From Streptococcus vicugnae (lineage in GTDB: Bacteria > Bacillota > Bacilli > Lactobacillales > Streptococcaceae), in contig NZ_JAEMHW010000006.1 in the NCBI RefSeq assembly GCF_016461705.1, forward strand, positions 1 to 54,211: a DNA stretch of 54,211 nucleotides, written 5' to 3'. A program made the position numbers and the translations under genes. This document shows positions 10,053-19,909 of the stretch, in pieces (the stretch's first letter is position 1; each line of letters begins with the position of its first letter). The notes under the pieces are model-generated. The model ran no database searches and was not told the DNA's origin. It saw only the letters and a program-made list of their open reading frames with translations.

Positions 10053-10823
10053 ATGAAAGAATACTTTATTGACGACCAAAATGCTTATATGCGCTATCAA
10101 GATTTTCCAGGTGACGGTAGTCCGATTTTATTTATACATGGTTTAGGCTGTGCTGGCTCTTTTGATTATGGGGAAGTTGTTTCTCAGGAATGTTTAAAAA
10201 ATCATCGTTGTTTACTTATCGATTTATTGGGAGGAGGTTACAGCGATAAACCAGAAGGTTTTGACTATCGTGTCAGTTTACATGCTGCTTATTTGAAATC
10301 TTTTGTTGAATCATTGGATTTAACAAAGCTTACGATTTTTGGACATAGCTTAGGTGGGCCAATTGCTATTGAGTTAGCTAACCTTTGTTTAGATAGAGTT
10401 GAGAAGTTAATTCTAAGTGAACCTAATCTAGATGCGAGCGTTTCTGGAAGTTCAAGTTTTGAAATTGCGACATATTCTGAGAAAGATTTTATTGATTTTG
10501 GATTTTCTAAGGTGTTAGAAGATAGTCAAATATCTGGAAATAATATGTGGGCAGCAACCTTAGCACAGTGGGCACCTTATGCTGTTCATCGACTATCAGT
10601 TAATGCTGTGCAAGGTGGAGAGCAATCTTGGCGTCAGTTATTGTATGGGCTGAAATTATCAAAGACAGTTATTTTTGGAAGAAATTCTTTACCAGATGCT
10701 GATTATGCTAGCTTATCTGAGGCTAATATTCCTTTGGAAATTGTTGAAGAAGCAGGGCATTCAATGGCTTGGGAAAATCCTTCAGGACTTGCTAGAAGCA
10801 TTGCTGCTTGTTTACAGGCTTAA
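10053..10823 (+). CDS. Alpha/beta hydrolase
   Basis: A 256-residue soluble alpha/beta-hydrolase fold enzyme. The nucleophile elbow is FGHSLGG with S99; H236 in EAGHSMAWENP is the likely catalytic histidine and D215 the likely acid. The oxyanion-loop motif FIHGLGCAG is at about 27-35. GAAGGGGAG precedes the ATG. It is monocistronic, boxed between two look-alike terminators, with no promoter that I can identify in the 15 bases between hairpin and start, so it may depend on read-through from dnaJ. The substrate is unknown. Confidence 0.88.
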   Translation: MKEYFIDDQNAYMRYQDFPGDGSPILFIHGLGCAGSFDYGEVVSQECLKNHRCLLIDLLGGGYSDKPEGFDYRVSLHAAYLKSFVESLDLTKLTIFGHSLGGPIAIELANLCLDRVEKLILSEPNLDASVSGSSSFEIATYSEKDFIDFGFSKVLEDSQISGNNMWAATLAQWAPYAVHRLSVNAVQGGEQSWRQLLYGLKLSKTVIFGRNSLPDADYASLSEANIPLEIVEEAGHSMAWENPSGLARSIAACLQA

Positions 10824-10829
10824 AAAATT

Positions 10830-10862
10830 GAGACTGGACTCTGTTTTCCAATCTCTTTTTTT
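10830..10862 (+). terminator. Terminator after the hydrolase
   Basis: GAGACTGGA pairs with TCCAATCTC (one mismatch), then T7. It is related in sequence to the dnaJ terminator, including the shared TCTnTTTTCC loop side. Confidence 0.88.
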
Positions 10863-10922
10863 ATGTTAAAATCTGTACGGGGACAGTCTGTTCTAAATTT
10901 TCTGGAAAGTCTCCTAGGAAGA

Positions 10923-10931
10923 TGATAAAAT
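10923..10931 (+). promoter_or_regulatory. Extended -10 promoter of truA
   Basis: TG-A-TAAAAT ends six bases before the truA ATG at 10938. The expected start site therefore falls on or within a base or so of the ATG, giving a leaderless mRNA. No Shine-Dalgarno lies at a usable distance from the ATG. Confidence 0.6.
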
Positions 10932-10937
10932 ACACAC

Positions 10938-11687
10938 ATGGTAAGATATAAAGCAACAATTTCTTATGACGGTAGACTTTTTGCTGGTTTTCAGCGTCAG
11001 CCGAGTGAACGTTCAGTTCAAGAAGAACTTGAAAAAACGTTACAAAGATTAAATAGCGGCAATCCTGTTAAAGTACATGGTGCTGGCCGTACGGATTCTG
11101 GTGTTCATGCTTATGGGCAAGTGGTTCATTTTGATTTACCACAATTGCGAGATGTGGAAAAATTACGTTTTGGTTTAGACACACAATCTCCAGAAGATAT
11201 TGATGTTGTAAAAATTGAACAAGTCAGTGATGAGTTTCATTCTCGCTATAACAAGCACAGTAAAACTTATGAATTTTTAGTCGATGCTGGTCGTCCCAAA
11301 AATCCCATGATGCGTCACTATGCGACGCACTATCCATATCCTTTGGATTTGTCTTTGATGCAGGAAGCGATAAAGGATTTAGTTGGGACTCATGACTTTA
11401 CGGGATTTACAGCTTCAGGGACTTCTGTAGAAAATAAAGTTCGTACGATTACGCGCGCAACGGTTACGATTGATGAAAAAACTGGCTTCTTTGTCTTTAC
11501 TTTCAGTGGAAATGGTTTCCTTTATAAGCAGGTTCGTAATATGGTTGGAACTTTGCTGAAAATTGGGAATGGCCGTATGCCAGTTAGTCAGATTAGAACT
11601 GTTCTAGAGTCTAAAAATCGTGATTTAGCTGGTCCTACGGCAGCGGGAAATGGTCTTTATTTGAAGGAGATTATTTATGACGAATAA
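10938..11687 (+). CDS. truA: tRNA pseudouridine(38-40) synthase TruA
   Basis: A 249-residue enzyme that makes pseudouridine at positions 38-40 of the tRNA anticodon arm. The catalytic aspartate is D53 in [11 protein letters not shown], and the family motifs [11 protein letters not shown] and [13 protein letters not shown] are present. The start [12 protein letters not shown] matches other streptococcal TruA proteins. It has no ribosome binding site and sits directly on its -10, so translation may be leaderless. It overlaps the kinase gene by 11 bases and heads a three- or four-gene operon. Confidence 0.97.
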   Translation: MVRYKATISYDGRLFAGFQRQPSERSVQEELEKTLQRLNSGNPVKVHGAGRTDSGVHAYGQVVHFDLPQLRDVEKLRFGLDTQSPEDIDVVKIEQVSDEFHSRYNKHSKTYEFLVDAGRPKNPMMRHYATHYPYPLDLSLMQEAIKDLVGTHDFTGFTASGTSVENKVRTITRATVTIDEKTGFFVFTFSGNGFLYKQVRNMVGTLLKIGNGRMPVSQIRTVLESKNRDLAGPTAAGNGLYLKEIIYDE

Positions 11688-12444
11688 GTACGTTTTAGCG
11701 ATTTCTGGGAATGACATTTTTAGTGGTGGTGGCCTTTATGCTGATTTGGCGACTTACACTACTAATCATTTACATGGTTTTTTAGCTGTCACTTGTTTAA
11801 CAGCTTTAACAGATAAAGGTTTTGAGGTCTTTGCGACAGATGAGGCAATCTTTTCTCATCAATTAAATAGTCTCAAAGATGTTCCTTTTTCAGGGATTAA
11901 ACTAGGTTTGCTACCAAACGTTAAAGTTGCTGATTTAGCGCTTGATTTTGTTAAAAAGCACACAGAAATTCCAGTGGTTTTAGACCCTGTTTTGGTTTGT
12001 AAAGAAAAACATGATGTTGAGGTTTCAGCTTTGCGTGATGAACTTTTGAAGTTTTTTCCTTATACCACAATTGTTACACCAAATTTGGTGGAAGCTGAGC
12101 TATTGACCCAAATGTCAATCAAATCTTTAGATGATATGAAAGCTGCTGCTAAATGTTTACATGAGTTAGGCGCTAAGAATGTTGTCATCAAAGGTGGCAA
12201 TCGTTTGAGTGAGGAAAAGGCGATTGATGTCTTTTATGATGGTAAAGAAATTTCTATTTTTGAAACGCCTGTTCTTGATACGAATAATATTGGCGCTGGT
12301 TGTACTTTCGCATCAAGTATTGCAAGTCAAATTGTTTTAGGGAAATCTCCGAAAGAAGCTGTGGCATTGTCTAAGGACTTTGTTTTCCAAGCAATTCGTC
12401 ATTCAGATCAATATGGGGTGAAACAAAATTATGAAGAAGACTAA
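11677..12444 (+). CDS. Pyridoxine / hydroxymethylpyrimidine kinase (ThiD/PdxK type)
   Basis: A 255-residue ribokinase-fold kinase. The N-terminal [17 protein letters not shown] is the ThiD-family substrate loop, [11 protein letters not shown] is mid-protein, and the C-terminal anion hole is [20 protein letters not shown]. In Gram-positives this clade phosphorylates pyridoxine/pyridoxal and can also act on HMP; the sequence does not decide between them. The gene overlaps truA (11 bases) and the ECF gene (14 bases), so it is translationally coupled to a vitamin uptake protein, supporting salvage of an imported precursor. Confidence 0.9.
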   Translation: MTNKYVLAISGNDIFSGGGLYADLATYTTNHLHGFLAVTCLTALTDKGFEVFATDEAIFSHQLNSLKDVPFSGIKLGLLPNVKVADLALDFVKKHTEIPVVLDPVLVCKEKHDVEVSALRDELLKFFPYTTIVTPNLVEAELLTQMSIKSLDDMKAAAKCLHELGAKNVVIKGGNRLSEEKAIDVFYDGKEISIFETPVLDTNNIGAGCTFASSIASQIVLGKSPKEAVALSKDFVFQAIRHSDQYGVKQNYEED

Positions 12445-12898
12445 GACACAAACGTTAACCCTCTTAGCTGTTTTGACTGCTTTAAGTGTGGTTCTAGCTT
12501 ATATTCATATTCCAACACCGACAGGTTATTTAACACTTCTTGACGTTGGGATTTATTTCACGGCTTACTACTTAGGGGCAAAGTCTGGTGCTGTTGTTGG
12601 CGGTTTATCAGGATTTTTGATTGATCTATTGCTAGGTTATCCTCAATATATGCTTCATAGCTTGATTGCTCATGGCACTCAAGGTTATTTTGCGGGGTGG
12701 ATTGGCAAAAAACGTTTTTTGGGACTTGTCTTATCTAGTATCGCTATGGTGGGTTGGTATTTCTTGGCAGCTCTACTTTTAGGGTATGGTTGGGGTGCAG
12801 CTTGGGCTAGCATTCCAGGGAATCTTTTACAAAACTTCTTTGGTATGTTAGTCGGTTATTTGGTTTATTACTTGGCTTATCGACGTTTTGAAAAGTAA
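12431..12898 (+). CDS. ECF transporter S component (vitamin B6 or HMP type)
   Basis: A 155-residue integral membrane protein with about five to six hydrophobic segments and no ATPase domain, typical of an ECF substrate-capture (S) subunit. LDVGIYFTAYYLGAKSGAVVGGLSGFLIDLLLG is the recognisable core (given only as a landmark at residues 37-69). It needs a shared EcfA/A'/T module encoded elsewhere. The overlap with the kinase gene suggests the imported vitamer is phosphorylated at once, pyridoxine-type or hydroxymethylpyrimidine (inference). Confidence 0.85.
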   Translation: MKKTKTQTLTLLAVLTALSVVLAYIHIPTPTGYLTLLDVGIYFTAYYLGAKSGAVVGGLSGFLIDLLLGYPQYMLHSLIAHGTQGYFAGWIGKKRFLGLVLSSIAMVGWYFLAALLLGYGWGAAWASIPGNLLQNFFGMLVGYLVYYLAYRRFEK

Positions 12899-12916
12899 TT
12901 AAATTGGAGGCTTGAA

Positions 12917-13480
12917 ATGAACTTAGAAGCATTAGCAAAACAAACACGAGCAATTGTTGTTGATATTATTGAACGATCTGCGATTAAAAAAGGACAAATT
13001 TTTGTGCTTGGTTTATCTTCTAGCGAGGTAGCAGGTGGTTTAATTGGTAAAAATAGCAGCGCTGAAATTGGTGAAGTGATTGTTAAAACAATTCTCGAAG
13101 AATTGAATGCGCGAGGAATTTACCTAGCTGTTCAGGGGTGTGAACATTTAAATCGTGCTTTAACAGTTGAACGTGAATTAGCTGAAAATAAAGATTTAGA
13201 GATTGTTAATGTTATCCCTAATTTACATGCTGGTGGTAGTGGACAAGTAGCTGCTTTTAAATTTATGCAAGACCCAGTTGAAGTTGAAGAAATTGTGGCC
13301 CACGCTGGTTTAGATATTGGAGATACTTTTATTGGTATGCATGTGAAGCGCGTGCAAGTTCCACTAATTCCTATCCAACGTGAATTAGGCGGTGCTCATG
13401 TTACAGCGCTTGCTAGCCGACCAAAATTAATCGGTGGGGCGCGTGCAACTTATACAGCAGATCCTATTCGAAAATTTTAA
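12917..13480 (+). CDS. TIGR01440 family protein, UPF0340 (DUF436)
   Basis: A 187-residue cytosolic protein of the widely conserved UPF0340 family. Landmarks are [33 protein letters not shown] and [18 protein letters not shown]. The function is not established. GGAGG precedes the ATG. It follows the ECF gene by 18 bases with no terminator between, so it is the last member of the truA operon, as in other streptococci. Confidence 0.92.
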   Translation: MNLEALAKQTRAIVVDIIERSAIKKGQIFVLGLSSSEVAGGLIGKNSSAEIGEVIVKTILEELNARGIYLAVQGCEHLNRALTVERELAENKDLEIVNVIPNLHAGGSGQVAAFKFMQDPVEVEEIVAHAGLDIGDTFIGMHVKRVQVPLIPIQRELGGAHVTALASRPKLIGGARATYTADPIRKF

Positions 13481-13486
13481 AAAAAG

Positions 13487-13519
13487 AAAAGGTTGAAGTT
13501 AAGTGGCTTCAACCTTTTT
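13487..13519. terminator. Bidirectional terminator between UPF0340 gene and mscS
   Basis: 12-bp perfect stem AAAAGGTTGAAG/CTTCAACCTTTT with A-runs and T-runs on both sides, placed between convergent genes. Confidence 0.93.
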
Positions 13520-13529
13520 GATACTTAAA

Positions 13530-14372
13530 TTATTTGGTAAGAGTTGGGTTAGCGTACATTGTTGGCAAATGAATGTCATTTTCCAAAAGAGCTTCCTGGT
13601 AAAGACGATAAAAGTTTGAGTAGATGTAACTTTGTTTACCGTTTTGAACGAAAATGTCAATACGGAACACCAACTGAGCTGTGCTGTTAGTACGTGGTCC
13701 AAGAATTGTTGGACTACCAACGATTTCAGGGTAATTTTCTAATTGCTCTTGGTTAATTGTTTTAATAATATCTGAAACTTTTTCTAAGTCAGTATGAGCG
13801 TAGATTGGAATATCGATTTGTACACGCATATCACCACGTGATTTATTTGAAACGACTGTAATGTTACGATTGGGGATAAAGTGCAAAGTACCATCGAAAC
13901 CACGAATCTGTGTGGTACGGATACCAACACTTGAGATATTTCCTTCAATCGAACCGATGACTACTGAATCTCCAACTTCAAATTGATTTTCCAGAAGTAT
14001 GAAAAATCCATTGACAAGGTCAGTTAAAAATCCTTGTGCACCAAGTCCAAGTGCAACACCAGCAAGTCCGGCCCCGGCAAGTAGACTAGAAACGGGAACG
14101 CCTATAATACTTAGTACCCAATAGAGTAAGAAAAAGTAAATCGTGTAGCTCATGATATTATGCAAGAGCTTGATAATTGTTTTTTGACGAGCTTCTGTTT
14201 GACGAGAAAGGGTAATTGATTTTTCGATTGCGTGTTTAAAAATAAAGTTCGCAACACGTTTAGCAATCAAGAAGAAAACAAAGAGTAGAAGTAATGAAAC
14301 AAGTTTAGAAAATATTTCTACAGCAATTTCTTCTACTTGAAGTTGCTCGATATATTTTGAGATAATGTTCAT
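13530..14372 (-). CDS. Small-conductance mechanosensitive channel, MscS family
   Basis: A 280-residue membrane channel that opens under membrane tension during osmotic downshock. Three N-terminal transmembrane segments span about residues 18-40, 60-85 and 90-120; the third holds the Gly/Ala pore-helix pattern LLAGAGLAGVALGLGAQG. A cytosolic beta/C-terminal domain follows, with GTLHFIPNRNITVVSNKSRG. The minus-strand AAGGAT site precedes the ATG at 14372. It is monocistronic, convergent with the truA operon and divergent from tig. Confidence 0.93.
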   Translation of the reverse strand: MNIISKYIEQLQVEEIAVEIFSKLVSLLLLFVFFLIAKRVANFIFKHAIEKSITLSRQTEARQKTIIKLLHNIMSYTIYFFLLYWVLSIIGVPVSSLLAGAGLAGVALGLGAQGFLTDLVNGFFILLENQFEVGDSVVIGSIEGNISSVGIRTTQIRGFDGTLHFIPNRNITVVSNKSRGDMRVQIDIPIYAHTDLEKVSDIIKTINQEQLENYPEIVGSPTILGPRTNSTAQLVFRIDIFVQNGKQSYIYSNFYRLYQEALLENDIHLPTMYANPTLTK

Positions 14373-14501
14373 ATCCTTAGTTTATTAAAAAAATGAATCT
14401 CAGGCAAGCTTTTGGTGTGATTCGATTGGAAAACTGGAAAGAATTGGCAACTAAATTGCCGGTGATTTTTGCACAAAAAACTTTAAAAAGCCCGTAAAAT
14501 A

Positions 14502-14510
14502 TGGTAAACT
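14502..14510 (+). promoter_or_regulatory. Extended -10 promoter of tig
   Basis: TG-G-TAAACT at 14502-14510, 35 bases before the tig start; no strong -35. AAGGAG follows as ribosome binding site. Confidence 0.55.
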
Positions 14511-14545
14511 AAACTGTATATAAAATTTTAAGGAGAAATGACTTC

Positions 14546-15829
14546 ATGTCTGTATCATTTGAAAACAAAGCTACTAACCGTGGCGTGATTACATTCACAA
14601 TCGGTCAAGATAAAATCAAACCAGCTCTTGATCAAGCTTTCAACAAAGTTAAGAAAAATTTGAATGCACCTGGATTCCGTAAAGGTCACATGCCACGTGC
14701 CGTATTTAACCAACAATTTGGTGAAGAAGCTCTTTACGAAGATGCATTGAACGCACTTCTTCCAGAAGCATACCAAGCAGCAGTTGCAGAACTTAGCCTT
14801 GATGTTGTTGCTCAACCAAAAATTGACATCCAATCAATGGAAAAAGGTCAAGAATGGACATTGACTGCAGAAGTTGTTACAAAACCAGAAGTTAAACTTG
14901 GTGACTACAAAAACCTTGAAGTTTCAGTAGAAGCTTCTAAAGAAGTAACTGATGCTGAAGTTGACGAAAAAGTTGAACGCGAACGCAACAACCTTGCAGA
15001 ACTTATCGTTAAAGAAGGTGCTGCAGAACTTGGTGATACTGTTGTTATCGACTTCGTTGGTTCAGTTGACGGTGTTGAATTCGACGGTGGTAAAGGTGAA
15101 AACTTCTCACTTGAACTTGGCTCAGGTCAATTTATCCCTGGTTTCGAAGACCAATTAGTTGGTTCTAAAGCAGGTGAAACTGTAGAAGTTAACGTAACAT
15201 TCCCAGAAAACTACCAAGCTGAAGATCTTGCTGGTAAAGCTGCTAAATTCGTAACAACTGTTCACGAAGTTAAAGCTAAAGAAGTTCCAGCTCTTGACGA
15301 CGAATTGGCTAAAGATATCGATGAAGAAGTTGAAACTCTTGACGAATTGAAAGCTAAATACCGTAAAGAACTTGAATCAGCTAAAGAAATCGCATTTGAC
15401 GATGCTGTTGAAGGTGCTGCTCTTGAATTGGCTGTTGCTAACGCTGAAATCGTTGAATTGCCAGAAGAAATGGTTCACGATGAAGTTCACCGCGCTATGA
15501 ACGAATTCATGGGTAACATGCAACGTCAAGGTATCTCTCCAGAAATGTACTTCCAATTGACTGGTACAACTGAAGAAGATCTTCACAAACAATACGAAGC
15601 TGACGCTGACAAACGTGTTAAAACTAACCTTGTTATCGAAGCTATCGCTAAAGCTGAAGGATTCGAAGCTTCTGATGAAGAAATCGAAAAAGAAATCAAC
15701 GACCTTGCTTCAGAATACAACATGGAAGTTGAACAAGTACGTAACCTTCTTTCAGCAGACATGCTTAAACACGACATCGCTATGAAGAAAGCTGTTGAAG
15801 TTGTAACAAGCACTGCTAAAGTAAAATAA
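14546..15829 (+). CDS. tig: Trigger factor (ribosome-associated chaperone and PPIase)
   Basis: A 427-residue chaperone that meets nascent chains at the ribosome exit. The ribosome-binding signature GFRKGHMPR is at about 44-52, the FKBP-type PPIase domain at about 150-240 ([20 protein letters not shown] region), and the remainder forms the helical arms. Length and order match the family. Codon bias is strong, as for dnaK. Monocistronic, with a terminator after it. Confidence 0.98.
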   Translation: MSVSFENKATNRGVITFTIGQDKIKPALDQAFNKVKKNLNAPGFRKGHMPRAVFNQQFGEEALYEDALNALLPEAYQAAVAELSLDVVAQPKIDIQSMEKGQEWTLTAEVVTKPEVKLGDYKNLEVSVEASKEVTDAEVDEKVERERNNLAELIVKEGAAELGDTVVIDFVGSVDGVEFDGGKGENFSLELGSGQFIPGFEDQLVGSKAGETVEVNVTFPENYQAEDLAGKAAKFVTTVHEVKAKEVPALDDELAKDIDEEVETLDELKAKYRKELESAKEIAFDDAVEGAALELAVANAEIVELPEEMVHDEVHRAMNEFMGNMQRQGISPEMYFQLTGTTEEDLHKQYEADADKRVKTNLVIEAIAKAEGFEASDEEIEKEINDLASEYNMEVEQVRNLLSADMLKHDIAMKKAVEVVTSTAKVK

Positions 15830-15852
15830 TTTATCCTTAGATAAATAGTTAT

Positions 15853-15886
15853 AAAGTCAGGTAATCAGTAGATTACTTGGCTTTTT
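15853..15886 (+). terminator. Terminator after tig
   Basis: AAGTCAGGTAATC pairs with GATTACTTGGCTT (two G-U pairs) around AGTA, followed by T5. Confidence 0.9.
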
Positions 15887-15917
15887 ATGCCCTTTATCAG
15901 AAATTCTTATAAATCTT

Positions 15918-15946
15918 TTGACGAATTGGCAAAATTAGCGTAAAAT
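15918..15946 (+). promoter_or_regulatory. rpoE promoter
   Basis: TTGACG, a 17-bp spacer, then TAAAAT. The leader before the TTG start is about 70 bases. Confidence 0.8.
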
Positions 15947-16023
15947 AGAGAGTAACGAAAATTAAGATAATAGGGTTTTTGTGGCTGTTTGCTCATATCC
16001 TAAGATTAATAAGGAGAATTACC

Positions 16024-16596
16024 TTGGAATTAGAAGTATTTGCTGGACAAGAAAAAAGCGAACTCTCAATGATCGAAGTAGCTCGTGCTATTTTAGAAGA
16101 ACGCGGACGTGATCATGAGATGTATTTCAGCGATCTTGTAAATGAGATTCAAAACTACCTCGAAAAATCAGACGCAGACATTCGTGAAGCTTTACCATAT
16201 TTTTACTCTGCATTGAACGTTGACGGAAGCTTTATTCCACTTGGCGATAACAAATGGGGACTTCGTTCATGGTATGCTATCGATGAAATCGACGAAGAAA
16301 TCATCACACTTGAAGATGACGAAAATGGTGCACCAAAACGCAAACGTAAACGCGTTAATGCCTTTATGGATGGTGATGAAGACGCTATTGATTATTCAGA
16401 TGATGATCCAGAAGACGATGATTACTCTGCTAAATCTTCAGACATGGAATACGATGATGAAAATCCAGATGACGAAAAATCTGAAGTTGAATCATACGAT
16501 TCAGAAATCAACGAAATCATCCCAGATGATGACTTGGATGAAGACGTTGATATCAACGAAGAAGATGATGAAGATGATGATTTAGACGAAGAATAA
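16024..16596 (+). CDS. rpoE: RNA polymerase delta subunit
   Basis: A 190-residue delta subunit, a Gram-positive RNA polymerase component that speeds recycling and lowers nonspecific binding. The N-terminal winged domain (about 1-90) ends near [18 protein letters not shown]; the C-terminal half is almost pure Asp/Glu, interrupted only by KRKRKR near residue 103. The TTG at 16024 is chosen: it sits behind TAAGGAG, and the following [20 protein letters not shown] is the family's N-terminus. A longer ATG frame from 15979 adds unconserved sequence. No terminator separates it from the pyrG promoter. Confidence 0.95.
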   Translation: MELEVFAGQEKSELSMIEVARAILEERGRDHEMYFSDLVNEIQNYLEKSDADIREALPYFYSALNVDGSFIPLGDNKWGLRSWYAIDEIDEEIITLEDDENGAPKRKRKRVNAFMDGDEDAIDYSDDDPEDDDYSAKSSDMEYDDENPDDEKSEVESYDSEINEIIPDDDLDEDVDINEEDDEDDDLDEE

Positions 16597-16643
16597 TCGT
16601 TTCAAGCGCCGAAATTTAAATTAAAAAAACTTATTCATATCAT

Positions 16644-16672
16644 TTGACAAAAGTCTCAGGATAGTTTATAGT
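16644..16672 (+). promoter_or_regulatory. pyrG promoter
   Basis: TTGACA, a 17-bp spacer, then TATAGT. The predicted first transcribed bases are GGGC at 16680-16683. Confidence 0.9.
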
Positions 16673-16679
16673 ATTATTC

Positions 16680-16744
16680 GGGCACCTCTTTTTTAGAGGT
16701 CGGAGAAAAGCTCCCTAACTTTTTAGGGAGCTATTTTTGTTTTC
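16680..16744 (+). promoter_or_regulatory. pyrG leader attenuator (GGGC start, CTP-sensing type)
   Basis: The transcript would begin GGGC. A first hairpin ACCTCT/AGAGGT lies at 16684-16700. The terminator is AGCTCCCTAA/TTAGGGAGCT at 16709-16732 plus a T-rich tail. In B. subtilis and L. lactis, low CTP makes polymerase add extra Gs at the GGGC start, and the poly-G pairs with the CU-rich 5' arm of the terminator, opening pyrG. All required parts are visible here: GGGC start, GCTCCC arm and terminator. Confidence 0.88.
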
Positions 16745-16746
16745 CT

Positions 16747-16773
16747 AAAAGTAAATGGCCATTTGCTTTTTTT
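16747..16773 (+). terminator. Second terminator-like hairpin in the pyrG leader
   Basis: AAAAGTAAAT pairs with ATTTGCTTTT (one G-U) around GGCC, followed by T3. It follows the attenuator by two bases. It is not obviously reachable by the poly-G mechanism. Confidence 0.5.
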
Positions 16774-16804
16774 CATTTATCGAATAATTTTGTTAATTAT
16801 TTGA

Positions 16805-18481
<1,677 letters not shown>

Positions 18482-18504
18482 TAGTAGAAATTACTAAATA
18501 ATAT

Positions 18505-18547
18505 ACACCCTTCTAACCACTTCTAAGGTTTAGAGGGTGTTTTTTAT
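18505..18547 (+). terminator. Terminator after pyrG
   Basis: ACACCCTTCTAACC pairs with GGTTTAGAGGGTGT with a small bulge, followed by T6. Confidence 0.88.
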
Positions 18548-18595
18548 TTAATGTTATTGTTACATTAGAAGTCTTCCCTTTTCAAGAAAAAATAG

Positions 18596-18601
18596 TATAA
18601 T
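18596..18601 (+). promoter_or_regulatory. -10 of the membrane-linked hydrolase gene
   Basis: TATAAT ends seven bases before the ATG at 18609 and the spacing again predicts a leaderless mRNA. No clear -35 and no Shine-Dalgarno. Confidence 0.55.
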
Positions 18602-18608
18602 AGTGAGC

Positions 18609-19538
18609 ATGAGAAAATTAAGAATAAGGAAACGTAGTATTTTGTTATGGATAATTGCTCTGGTGTTTGTAGCAAGTGTTGGAGCAAGTTTTTATTTCTT
18701 CCATGTTGCACAAATTCGCGAGGAAAAATCTTTTATTAACAATAAACCACGTCCAAAAGATAGTAGTCTATACACTTACGAACAAAGTTTTGATCAGTTA
18801 ACAAAAGAAACGCGATGGATGACTAATCAAGGATTAAAGCAAGATGCTTGGTATGTTCCAGCAGCAACTGAAACAAATAAAACAGCAATTGTTGTTCACG
18901 GCTTTACAAGCGCAAAAGAAGATATGAAACCTTATGCCTGGATGTTTCATGAACTAGGTTACAATGTCCTTATGCCAGATAATATGTCCCATGGCGACAG
19001 TGAAGGTCAAATCATCGGGTACGGATGGAATGATCGTCTAAATATTGTAAAATGGGCGCAGTTATTGGTTGAAGAAAATTCTGATAGTCAAATTACGTTA
19101 TTTGGAGTTTCTATGGGTGGAGCTTCTGTTATGATGGCTTCAGGTGAGGAAAACTTACCAAAACAGGTAGTTAATATTATTGAAGACTGCGGCTATAGTA
19201 GTGTTTGGGATGAGTTGAAATATCAAGCAAAAGCAATGTATAATTTGCCAGCCTTTCCAATTCTTTATGAAGTTTCTGCAGTATCAAAAGTTAGAGCAGG
19301 CTTTTCTTATGGGCAAGCAAGTTGTGTTAACCAATTAAAAAATAATACGCGACCAATTCTTTTTATCCACGGAAGTGAAGATTACTTTGTACCAACAAGT
19401 ATGGTTTACAAAAACTATCGTGCAACAAAAGGCTATAAAGACCTTTATATAGCTAAAGGTGCTGCGCATGCCAAATCGTTTGAAAGTGATCCTAAAACAT
19501 ACATTGAAACAATTTCAGCTTTTTTGCAAAAAAAATGA
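18609..19538 (+). CDS. Membrane-anchored alpha/beta hydrolase
   Basis: A 309-residue protein with a basic N-terminus (RKLRIRKR) and one transmembrane segment at about residues 11-31, so the catalytic domain faces outward. The alpha/beta-hydrolase core shows VVHGFTSAKED, the LMPDNMSHGDSEG strand, a nucleophile elbow FGVSMGGAS, and a late GSEDYFVP acid and AAHAKSF histidine region. This resembles the Firmicute extracellular esterase/peptidase group of unknown substrate. A GTG at 18603 is an alternative start two codons upstream; the ATG is preferred because it coincides with the predicted transcription start. Monocistronic. Confidence 0.88.
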   Translation: MRKLRIRKRSILLWIIALVFVASVGASFYFFHVAQIREEKSFINNKPRPKDSSLYTYEQSFDQLTKETRWMTNQGLKQDAWYVPAATETNKTAIVVHGFTSAKEDMKPYAWMFHELGYNVLMPDNMSHGDSEGQIIGYGWNDRLNIVKWAQLLVEENSDSQITLFGVSMGGASVMMASGEENLPKQVVNIIEDCGYSSVWDELKYQAKAMYNLPAFPILYEVSAVSKVRAGFSYGQASCVNQLKNNTRPILFIHGSEDYFVPTSMVYKNYRATKGYKDLYIAKGAAHAKSFESDPKTYIETISAFLQKK

Positions 19539-19547
19539 AAAATAGTG

Positions 19548-19576
19548 TTGACAGGAATGTGAATAGCTGATATAAT
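19548..19576 (+). promoter_or_regulatory. tRNA-Leu promoter
   Basis: TTGACA, a 17-bp spacer, TATAAT: a near-consensus stable-RNA promoter, 21 bases before the tRNA. Confidence 0.92.
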
Positions 19577-19597
19577 TTTATATGTTGTTAAGGAACA

Positions 19598-19683
19598 GCG
19601 GAAATGGCGGAATTGGCAGACGCGCAGGACTAAGGATCCTGTGATCGCTTTAGATCGTGAGGGTTCAAGTCCCTCTTTCCGCA
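19598..19683 (+). tRNA. tRNA-Leu (anticodon AAG)
   Basis: 86-base class II tRNA: acceptor GCGGAAA/TTTCCGC with A discriminator, anticodon stem CAGGA/TCCTG around CTAAGGA (anticodon AAG), a long variable arm (GATCGCTTTAGATC) and T arm GGGTTCAAGTCCC. CCA is not encoded. Confidence 0.96.
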
Positions 19684-19687
19684 GAGT

Positions 19688-19717
19688 AGACAAGCCAGAG
19701 AGTGCTTGTCTTTTTTT
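19688..19717 (+). terminator. Terminator after tRNA-Leu
   Basis: AGACAAGC/GCTTGTCT with an 8-base loop and T7. Confidence 0.93.
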
Positions 19718-19851
19718 GTGCCTGTAAAATTATAGGTGAAAGCAATAAATGAAAGCTTTGAGAATATATGAAAATATTTTCTTTTTTACGCTGCTTTTTT
19801 CACAGAAAATTAGTCAAATTGTAAGTAAAGCTAGCAATCTTTTTTAATTTG

Positions 19852-19860
19852 TGATAGAAT
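19852..19860 (+). promoter_or_regulatory. Extended -10 promoter of fba
   Basis: TG-A-TAGAAT, about 50 bases before the start. AATAGGAGG follows as a strong ribosome binding site. Confidence 0.6.
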
Positions 19861-19909
19861 GTACATATAAAAAGGGTATATCCCAAAAAATAAATAGGAG
19901 GCCTATATA

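Noticed and set aside
15979..16023. ATG at 15979 as the rpoE start
   Set aside because: The 15-residue extension is hydrophobic and unlike delta subunits; TTG 16024 has TAAGGAG and the conserved N-terminus.
16770..16790. Possible SigX (cin) box, ATCGAATA, before pyrG
   Set aside because: The first base departs from the TNCGAATA core, and the site lies inside a terminator-rich leader with no gene that ComX is known to control.
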